Position numbers and translations under genes: made by a program. Below are positions 55,956 to 64,000 of a stretch of 64,000 nt of DNA, piece after piece. Location: assembly GCF_037392515.1 (NCBI RefSeq), contig NC_090287.1:10461501-10525500 (forward strand), given 5' to 3'. How positions within the stretch are numbered: position 1 is the first letter of the stretch; each line of letters begins with the position of its first letter. Source of the DNA: Haliotis asinina (taxonomy: Eukaryota > Mollusca > Gastropoda > Lepetellida > Haliotidae). Below the pieces are notes generated by a model, which saw only the letters and a program-made list of their open reading frames with translations, did not search any database and had not been told where the DNA came from.

Positions 55956-56754
55956 TCATATGAGAAACGATAAGAAAGCCTGCAAGTTGCTAAGTTCATG
56001 TCCTGAAACAGACCCTCCCCAAATACCATATTTTATTTATCCACTGGTATGCAAGCTAACATTTGACATTTTTGTGTATTACTTGTAAGATCACATTATT
56101 GGAAATCTACACAAATTCATGCAAGCATATAGACTTAATAGGAATTGAGTTTTCACATAAAAAACTGTGTAACTTGTGCATCTACGCAGCTTATCTGTAG
56201 ATGAGACTGGATGGAACAAAAATCTGCACACATATATTTCTGTAAGTGGGTCACACTTGCAATGTGTCTTATATACATATAGTATACTGTTAACTGAACC
56301 TGAAGTAGACACAGCTGACTTGAGCTTAGTGCTGTTTGTTCACCTGACAAAGCAACAACTGTGGCTGGATAAATATTGGATTAATATCCTTTTGTGTTCA
56401 CCGTCCCTAGCTGACATAGTTCACAGAGTGATGCAAGCTGCATTATACACAGACCCACCCACTATATCCCATGTCACGTACAATTTCAGGTTGACTAACA
56501 GCTATTCATATCCTATCTGATTATGTTTCCAAAATCTCACACACAAAAATTGGTCAATAAAGAACTGATATTGATTCTTATAAATAATAATTTTATTAAC
56601 AGTCTTTTGTTTTATGAAACTAGGTTAATTAATACTGACAACACGTCAGTGATTCCATTCAGAATGCAACACAAGCCAGCTCACTTTATCATCTGCTAAT
56701 AATGAGACAGAAGTCTGTTATGATCTGTTTGATTTAGAAGTTGATGAAAAATAA

Positions 56755-56880
56755 GAAAAGTACTATGCTTTATGGATAAACTTCTAGCTTGACTAGGGTA
56801 TAAGGAGCTTTGATGAAACATCGCGTAATAATGATGTAAAGAAGTTGTCCATAAAGAATTATACTTTTCTTACAGTTTGT
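56755..56880 (+). repeat. Inverted element, same family, decayed core
   Basis: AAGAAAAGTACTATGCTTTA and TGGATAAACTTCTAGC face AAAGAAGTTGTCCATAAAG and AATTATACTTTTCTTA. The middle reads GGAGCTTTGATGAAACATCG, where GATGAAAC may be a collapsed remnant of the CTGATGA...GAAAC core. Lies 0.8 kb from the element at 55715. Confidence 0.6.
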
Positions 56881-56964
56881 CAGTAAGAATGACCTAACGG
56901 TTCCTATTGTTGCAAATGTAGCAGGGCATCTTTACCTTGTCAGCATGTTGACGGGGTTTAACCT

Positions 56965-57065
56965 CTTTGGGTATGTGGACAAGGTGTCCGACTTCGGATC
57001 AGAAGGTCTGTCGTTCGAATCCCAGCACGGGACTCGGAAATTTTGTGGCCGCTAGACAAACATAT
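56965..57065 (+). mobile_element. tRNA-derived SINE head, family C
   Basis: GGACAAGGTGTCCGACTTCGG, then TCTGTCGTTCGAATCCCAGC (perfect B-box GTTCGAATCCC), then ACGGGACTCGGAAATTTTGTG. This is the best preserved head of this family here. It lacks a matching acceptor stem, and related copies at 35005 and 52665 share the downstream part, so it is a SINE rather than a tRNA gene. Confidence 0.6.
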
Positions 57066-57119
57066 GAAAACGCTGAGTATTTGCCACTAACATGGAAACG
57101 TCCCCTGCCATTGGAATCA

Positions 57120-57290
57120 GTAGCATCTGTGTAATGATCCAATGTCACTGTCACCAAATTTAAAGACATTGGCTACTACAGTTCATGGGATAACATGTTA
57201 ACATGAACTGAGACATATGTACGTATTGATGTTGTTAAATACATCATCCCCAATTCCGCATTGATGCAGGTTACAAAATAGTATTGCTTG
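57120..57290. repeat. Single unit related to the 150-bp array at 17.2 kb
   Basis: CCAATGTCACTGTCACCAAAT, TAAAGACATTGGCTACTACAG and ATCCCCAATTCCGCATTGATG have the same order as the units and terminal hairpin at 17429-17715. Confidence 0.45.
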
Positions 57291-57544
57291 GCTAGCCATG
57301 GAAAAACATGTAAAGTGTTTGCACTGAAACACCTTGCTCACACTGCAACACCTTCAATGGAATGCTAATAATTGTGATTATATCTCACTACTTCTGAACA
57401 TCATGCGTTTCTGAGACATTTGGTGCTTATGAAAGGTCACTGATCTTCTTGACAAGCTGTGTGTGAAGTAGCTCTACAAAAGAAACCATAAAACGTTTGA
57501 AAAATCAAGTGGTAGATCTAGTTGTCTTAGCCTGAATATTTGTT

Positions 57545-57610
57545 TTCTGTTAAATACTGCACTCTGAAATATTCCAGCTGTATAATGACAAACTGTGAAT
57601 AATTAAGTCC
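57545..57610 (-). repeat. SINE family A tail fragment
   Basis: GTTAAATACTGCACTCTGAAA, TATTCCAGCTGTATAATGAC and TGTGAATAATTAAGTCC: the 3' end of the family in reverse. Confidence 0.55.
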
Positions 57611-59255
57611 ACTTGTCCTTAAAATGGTGGTAAAATGCCTCATACATTTCAAATTTCTACTAGTTGTTTCAACCAGTTTGGTAAGTTCTAGAGAATGAGT
57701 GGCAATTTTTCTACTGTTATAAGAACTGTATTTGTTTTACATGAAAGCACCCACAGAAACACATGATACATGTGAATCTGGTATCAGTCATGATGGTAGA
57801 AAGCCATGATGACAAACTCCCTTAACAGCAAATCCTGGCAAGTGAAGGGGCATTACTCTGGACAGTGAAATAACTGCTTGAAGTAACTTCCCGATCAAAC
57901 TCTCAAAGATTTGCCTGTTTTTCTGTCAAACTAGCTACATGTAACATTTTGTTTATGTTAAAAAGATGTGTCTCAATATATTGCATACTGGTATTTATTA
58001 CTTGCACGTGGAGGATCATAAAATCCCAAAAAAAGAGAATCGGGGATACATTTTCATAACATTTCTAAAAAATATATTAGCGTAAACAAATAATTCCAAA
58101 TTAACTGAGATGCTACTATTGACAATTCAAAATCATCTTAATGTGTCTATACTTCCTTGTAGACGCATGACAACCAACATTCAAAATGACATACTAAGTC
58201 TGCCAATCAACTTCATACTGAAATCATATCAACCAGTAGACAGCAAGTCAAATTCATATTGAAATCATATCAACCAGTAGCAAGGGATCCTTTCAACAGA
58301 AAGACCCTAGACAATCGAAATTCCTGTTTCTTAAATACTGAATATCGTAGCGCTCATCTTAAACATCGATTTGTGGAATGGAGTACTAATAATTACCAAC
58401 ATGACAACAATTTGAGTTTACACACAGAACATTTCTTCAGCTGGTTACTTCACTCACCCATTGCTGCATGTAGTCATAGATCGTATGTCAGAAAGAGGCT
58501 GATATCAAAGACTGAATAAGCATGGAAAGAATGATTTCAAAGCAAATGAGACATCGAAATGAGGTACATAGCTGTCTGAAAGTAATGATTGAAGAAAACA
58601 AGCTGACAGCCACATAACCTTAATGTTTGTATCCATGCTAGATACTGGTTAATGAACACTTGTCATATTTGTAGTTCTCACACTGTCTGGACACATCTCC
58701 ACATGAACCATTTGTTATCAATTTCCTGATACTGTTAACACCAATCTGCTGCTTGTCATCACACACCGTGTAAATATACTGGTAATCAACTGGTAGTAGT
58801 CACATCTGCTTGATAACGTTGTAAGAATCTATATCAAAACTTGGTTCTGTTCAATAATCAAGCTGTCGTCCACAAAGTTACTCAATGTTTCATGATAGAC
58901 AAATAGGATGTTATGAATATCTTAGCAAAATTACGAAGGGACTGCTTAAATAACGAATAAACTCACATTTATTGTACTCTTTTAACCAATACATATGAAA
59001 GACTTCTGGTTAGTCTCAAGCGGAACACAATTTTTATTTTTTTTAAATGCATGGTTAATAAATACTGAGTGATTAAGAGTTGCCAAAAAGTAGCTTCCTT
59101 CACTCTCGCCCGCCAACGAAACCACAGACATGTTACGCAACTCATGTGAGGAAGGATTTTCAGTTACTTGTATATAAAATGTGTAACAAGCTTACTTGTA
59201 TATAAAGTGTGTAACAAGCTTGTCAATTTGCTGATTTCTCAACATCAACAAAGAC

Positions 59256-59504
59256 ATGCCGAATCGCTATATTGTTGTTAAATGCTCCAAGGTGTTGGGT
59301 GATGGTGTCACCATGCACAGATTTCCACAGGACCCATCACTTTGTGCTAAATATGTTGTTTCTGAGTGCGAAGAGAGCAATTATGGAAGCCTGTATACAT
59401 ATTAAACCAGGTGGTTTGACACCTACCTCGCTTCCAAGATAGAAGATGCTATTAAGATTTGTTTTCAGCGAGTTAAAAAATCAGAACTATTTTCTAGTAA
59501 ATGA
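59256..59504 (+). pseudogene. THAP-domain-like fragment with internal stop
   Basis: The frame opens MPNRYIVVKCSKVLGDGVTM followed by HRFPQDPSLCAKYVV. MP at the start, a Cys-containing segment and the H-R-F-P-x-D-P word are hallmarks of the THAP zinc finger (C2CH). The frame stops at TAA (59403-59405) after 49 residues. It continues in the same frame as TRWFDTYLASKIEDAIKICF and so on, to a TGA at 59502. The second half of the finger (Cys-x2-His and the AVPTIF box) is not seen. THAP domains occur in P-element-type transposases and in host regulators derived from them. A decayed transposase or a retained exon of a larger gene are both possible. Confidence 0.4.
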
Positions 59505-62500
59505 TTGATAACCTAACCACATGACAAACCACATGACACAACTTGTAACATAAGAACATTTCTTCCTCACAAGCAATTAAGGATTTGGTCACAGTGACAA
59601 TAATATTGTAAGTAGTATTTTACTGACACCCATACGCTTCCAAGAGTGAAATTGTTATGTCATGCAAAATCCTATTGTCTATCAATCAGATATATATTTT
59701 GCTACCAGTAGAAAGTAGTCTAGATTTTGTGACTCTGTGAATACAATCCTAAATAGCATTTCCTCTCCAACTGGTTAATGTTCACGACAGGGTGACACCA
59801 ATTTTAAAAATTGTACTGTCATGGTCTAAAGTCAGTTTGAGGATAAATTAGATTATGTTTTGTTTTCCTCCAGTTAAAATATCAAAACTGCTTCCTACTT
59901 GTAGTTAAATATGTTTTTCAATCATGACCAAAAAGATTTTGAATGATACCACTTGTAACAGAATGATTTATAACCATTATGACAAGCGATTTTGACAAAA
60001 GTGTCAGTGAAAACAAGTTGTATCTTGCAAAAAATGCAAAGCAGGTGACAAGATTAAATGGCAGTAGATTGTGAAAACACAGAGCTTCCATTTTTCAAAA
60101 GAATTGTCATGATAGCAGGTTTAGACAAACCTATAAACAAGATAATCTACCCCCGGAAATGTACATGAATACTACAGCAACCTACATGGTATACCTCATA
60201 TTATTACCTATGAGAGCAAATGTATAAAGGTTCATATTTTCCATACAATGCCCTAAGGTAAAATATCATTTTGTCATATTGACGTGATGTCATAACAACA
60301 CTATAGCGTCACGTTCCTTCTGTGATGTTGCGTTCTACATGCGGTGATGGAGGGTAGCCAGCCTGTAGATTTGGGTCATTTTCCTCAATTTGACAACTTT
60401 GGTAATAAACAGAATATTAGATTCGTGCCCATAACATACTATGTTTGCCACACTCATGCCTAAATATTGGTATATCCCTTGCTCTTGCTCGGGAAATACC
60501 AGCATGTAGGCACTTGTGTCATAACCATAGGATGACACAGGCACTCATATAGTATCCTCGATGTACATTACGGAGGCGTGTCCCTCTGATTTTGAGGAAA
60601 TTTTGTTTGCGGGAGAGAATTGTGCACTTTTGTCCAAAAGGTCGATTCAACATAATTAAATGTTGAAATGAGTAGTTCTAACGATGGGGTTTCATTTATA
60701 ACGATGTCAATAAATGATTTATGCATAGTATACCCCTAGAGTATATGTAATCCTTAATGTCACACATTTTCAACAATGAGATTGCTTTTATTATAAATCT
60801 TTGAGCATGTGCACTCACTTTAGCACTTCCAACTTGCCTGAAATTGACAACTGAAACTTTGAGGTGAACAGTTTCCAAACAGAGAACACTTGCCATACAT
60901 ATATGTAAACAATTGCTCCATGCATCGAAAACTGTCGTAGCTATTGCTGAACTGGTTTAAATCTCAAGTTGTGCATAGAATATTTGTAATATTTGTACTC
61001 TGTGTGGTTCGCTTGAAATAATGTTCGTCTGGTAGAAGGTTCAAGAGTCCATTTAATGCAACATTGCAACACTGAATCTAAATGCGTAACTATTTGTGGA
61101 ATAAATTATATAGTAGCTTCCTTGAGGGTTGACAGTATTATTGAGAGAAATGAATTATTTATTTTTAGAAAAGTGTGGTGTGACATAGTGCTGCCCATGC
61201 AGGGCTGGGATAGATTTCCCACAGACCTGCAACACTGCAGAAGGAGATTACAATGAACACAGGACCAACATTGTGCTCATTGAAACATGTACAATACGTG
61301 AAAGTATATACACTAATACTACTTCAAGTTGGTTTTTTTTGGACCAGAAAAGATTGCCTTCATCAACAACAAACCATGTCATTAAAAATGTGGTCTAATT
61401 CTTGAAGCCATCATGAAAATTATTAGATCTCTAAAAAAACTTGTTAAAACATAAGAGAGGACTGGTGATCGACTTTTAACTATTTTTAATTAAAGAAAGT
61501 GACAAAGGCAGCTGGATGTATACATTCACTGTCAGACAAAGATGATGAATCATGTATGGGTGGGAAAGAACAAAGTATTTTCTTGACAGGCTGCACCACG
61601 TACCACATTACTATGGTCGTTAATTCACAATAGACCCTTATTGGATTTACGTACAAACATATCAACTATGTCACAAGAGAATTGTCTTGTCATTTGTTGA
61701 ACTTTGAAGACAGGAGTTCGGATCGATCAATAATTATTTAATAAGTAGCATCAGTAGCTAGTGAGGCCTTGGTGCAATATATATTATCTCAAACTTGTTA
61801 TGAATGATACTGTTATGATGCAGAATGATGCAGATTTCCTGTTGTAAATGATGCACATGACCCAACTTGGATCAACTCAGGGATCATACAAAAGAGTGCT
61901 TACTTTTCGTCAATTTCTAAAGTTGGTACAGACAGTACCAGTAAAGAAACTTTTATGTAATTATTACAAAGTTGATATGTTTTCCTTAAAAGTAGCAGAG
62001 ACATTCTTCAAAATGACCATTGATCAGACAAGCAATGACATGTAATGTTTACATTTGCAAAAGTAAACAGCAGACACACAGTCTGAGTAAACATAGGCTC
62101 AGTGTTTTTCGTTACAAACTCTAGAAGGTCATGTCAGCTAACATTTCAATTGACCAATGAGAACGGAGCTTACCCAATTGTGAGAGTTAACATTCACACA
62201 TGCTTCTGGAACATTTTACTCTTACCTCGGAAATGTTTGGACTCAAACAAACCCGAATGCTATTTTCCTCAAGATCACTTCTGAGTGATACTCATGGAAG
62301 ACACTATTATTGACAACAGTGAGTAAAATGCTGAAAATAGCATTTTGCCTATATTCCAGGATGTCATCCTGCGAAAATATAAGCTATACTGCAGCTATAT
62401 ACTGCAGGTCAATTATCTGTGTTTCATGTGGATTTTGATTTCTAGAGAGATCAGTGTCAGTGACCAGGGAAGAGAAAATAAAAAATAACATTTAGAAGTC

Positions 62501-62868
62501 CCACTGGACTCTAAACAGTAGCCGTTGTCTCATGGGTTCAATCTGGTCGTCTCACTCTTGATTGGACTGTCAGAAAGTAAATGCTCAAGGGTCAGCTGAT
62601 GTGACCTTCTATTATAGTTAGACTCAGTATAGTCGTGCAATAAACCAGACTGAGCCTTTGTTTATTTCAACTGAGCAGATACGGGGCATATATTAAAAGT
62701 TTTTTTGAACATCGCAAAGATACATAATTCACTACATAGAAATTGTATATGCTTGAGGCCAAAAAACGTCATTGAAAGTAGTCTGTCAAACTGACCCTGA
62801 AACCAATATATCCAATATATTCAATGCAAGACTTCAATAGTTTGCTAGTCTAGGTTACATCAGGTCTG
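59505..62868. other. No supported feature
   Basis: AT-rich sequence with only short frames. The minus-strand frame at 60335-60544 starts MPVSSYGYDTSAYMLVFPEQ but resembles no family I know. A CRE-like pair, TGACGTGATGTCA, lies at about 60281-60293 in a slightly more GC-rich spot that could be a promoter, but no adjoining exon can be shown. Confidence 0.4.
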
Positions 62869-63012
62869 GGTAGCTGGGTAGCCTAGTGGTTAAAGTGTTA
62901 ATTAGCTCATCATGCTAAAGACTAGGGTTCGATTATTCACATGGGAACAATATGTGAAGCCCATTTCTGGTATCTCCTGTGGTGATATTGCTGGAATATT
63001 GCTAAAAGTTAT
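62869..63012 (+). mobile_element. SINE family B, sense copy
   Basis: GCTGGGTAGCCTAGTGGTTA (A-box), GACTAGGGTTCGATTATTCA (B-box GGTTCGATT), CATGGGAACAATATGTGAAG, CCCATTTCTGGTATCTCC, ATTGCTGGAATATTGCTAAA. The tail is cut short 100 bp before the reverse transcriptase fragment. Confidence 0.85.
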
Positions 63013-63109
63013 CCAGACAGGAATAATGAAGAAGTTGTGTCATATACTGATAATTCTTAAAGTGAACTTTATCTGAAGCCAAAAAAAATTTATGATATTT
63101 TTTATTCAG

Positions 63110-64000
63110 TAGATACTACAAAGGCAAAAGGCCCCGGCGGAATTAGCGATAAGTTTCTAAAAATAAACACTAGACTTCTAACTGCTCCTCTACCAGATGT
63201 ATTTAACCAATCCCTTTCTGAAAACACCCAAGTTTGGAAGAAAGCTTCTGTTGTCCCCATTCACAAGGTATCTTTTATACATTAGAGAGATATGGCATAA
63301 AGGGTAAATTATTAAAATGGTTTGAGAGTTATCTTGAAAATAGAGAACAATGTGTCATAAATAATGGATTTAGATTTGATAATAAACCTGTTTTTGCTGG
63401 GGTAACCCAGGGTTATGTATTGGCGTCATTCTTGTTTATTGTTTATATAAATGATATAGTTGAAGATATAAATAGCAATATACGCCTTTTTTCGGATGAT
63501 ACTTCTTCATATACAATCAGTGATGACCCCGATGTCAATACTGTGGTAATGGACGATGATTTACAGAGTATTTCAGAATGGGCAGAAAAGTGGCAAGTAT
63601 CTTTTAATCCAAATAAGACAGAATCAATACATTTTACTTACTTTTAAGTTGCAACCAACTTCAATGCCGAATCTAACCATGAATGGCAATGTCATTAAAT
63701 CTGTTCAAAGTCTTAAACATTCAGGTCTTACACTTCAGCATGATAGCTCATGGAAGACCACATTAATGACGGTGCTAAAAACGTTGCACCAGTGGTGAAT
63801 TGTGTAAAAAGTCTAAAATATTGTTACACCGGAAAACACTAGAAACCATGCACCAACAGTTCATATTACCAGTTTTTGATTACTGCAGTCATATATGGGA
63901 TAATTGTATCAAACTGCAAGCTGATATACTTGAAAAGCTAAATCTTGATGCTTTAAGAACCATGTGTGCCTCAGTTTGTGGTACCAGTCACCATAAAATA
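63110..64000 (+). pseudogene. Non-LTR retrotransposon reverse transcriptase, broken
   Basis: Three frames carry parts of one LINE-type reverse transcriptase (Jockey/CR1-like group). First, 63110-63266: TTKAKGPGGISDKFLK then VWKKASVVPIHK (palm/finger blocks). Second, 63270-63647: LERYGIKGKLLKWFESYLEN, GVTQGYVLASFLFIVYINDI, and the catalytic box as FSDDTS (usual FADDT), then WQVSFNPNKTESIHF. Third, about 63833-64000: TLETMHQQFILPVFDYCSHI onward, off the right edge. About 80-100 residues between VVPIHK and LERYG, including the first catalytic aspartate block, are absent, and there are at least two frame changes. It is a dead copy. No endonuclease domain is visible upstream. Confidence 0.85.

Larger units (their letters stand above)
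34532..59255. other. Long region without a supported gene
   Basis: Either the first intron plus upstream flank of UGP2 (if the exon candidate at 39333-39392 is right) or intergenic DNA. The open frames are short and either lie in repeats or lack family resemblance. The stretch holds the arrays, SINEs and MITEs listed separately; outside those (e.g. 39.5-41.2, 45.6-47.8, 49.9-51.1, 57.6-59.2 kb) I see only AT-rich unique-looking sequence. Confidence 0.5.

Noticed and set aside
55667-56088. Frames of 70 and 124 codons near 55.7 kb
   Set aside because: They cross the inverted hammerhead-bearing element and are low-complexity hydrophobic read-through.
56965-57065. tRNA gene with perfect B-box
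   Set aside because: No closing acceptor stem, and downstream sequence is shared with other repeat copies, so it is a SINE head. The same applies to 20995 and 35005.
60335-60544. Minus-strand 69-codon frame as first exon of UGP2
   Set aside because: No phase-0 donor following a plausible start was seen, and the residues do not resemble UGP2 N-termini.

Overview
The window is animal genomic DNA: AT-rich, with intron-split genes, GT-AG splice sites and dense short interspersed repeats. The repeats point to a gastropod mollusc, most likely an abalone (Haliotis) or close relative. SINEs carrying the words CAGCAATATTCCAGC, GACCAGACAATCCAGTGATC and a CTCAC tail are, from memory, typical of abalone DNA. 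The species is inference; the repeat sequences are seen directly.

Three genes can be supported. (1) The 5' end of DRAP1 (NC2-alpha, histone-fold transcription corepressor) lies on the minus strand at 395-596 and runs off the left edge. (2) A plus-strand coiled-coil gene starts 407 bp away, head to head, and ends at 10500. Six exons are seen, at least one more seems missing, and I tentatively relate it to the kinetochore protein CENP-P. The shared 597-1002 interval has an ETS-like and an NRF1-like site, as expected of a bidirectional housekeeping promoter. (3) UGP2 (UTP-glucose-1-phosphate uridylyltransferase) is on the minus strand at 15454-34531, with 14 consecutive exons in perfect phase giving 501 residues to the stop. 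Its first coding exon is not certain; a phase-compatible candidate is at 39333-39392. Genes 2 and 3 converge on 10.5-15.4 kb, where no gene is seen.

From 34.5 kb to the right end I find no complete gene. The stretch holds tandem arrays (49-bp and 39-bp units at 36.9-38.5 kb, 24-bp at 45.1 kb, about 150-bp at 47.9-48.5 kb, 22-bp at 52.5 kb), many SINEs, fold-back and TA-flanked MITEs, a THAP-like pseudogene at 59.3 kb, and a broken non-LTR reverse transcriptase running off the right edge. UGP2 introns carry further arrays (31-bp, 41-bp with higher-order structure, 173-bp).

The most unusual signal is a scattered family of inverted-repeat elements ending in GAAGTTG(T/A)TATCCATAAA. One copy, at 55.86 kb, holds a near-canonical hammerhead ribozyme core, which suggests Penelope-like retroelement ends. 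Other points of interest are a SINE nested in a SINE with a matching target duplication, a 2-kb TTAA-flanked element in intron 1 of gene 2, tandem copies of a UGP2 splice donor, and a perfect 22-bp array placing seven AP-1-like sites in register.
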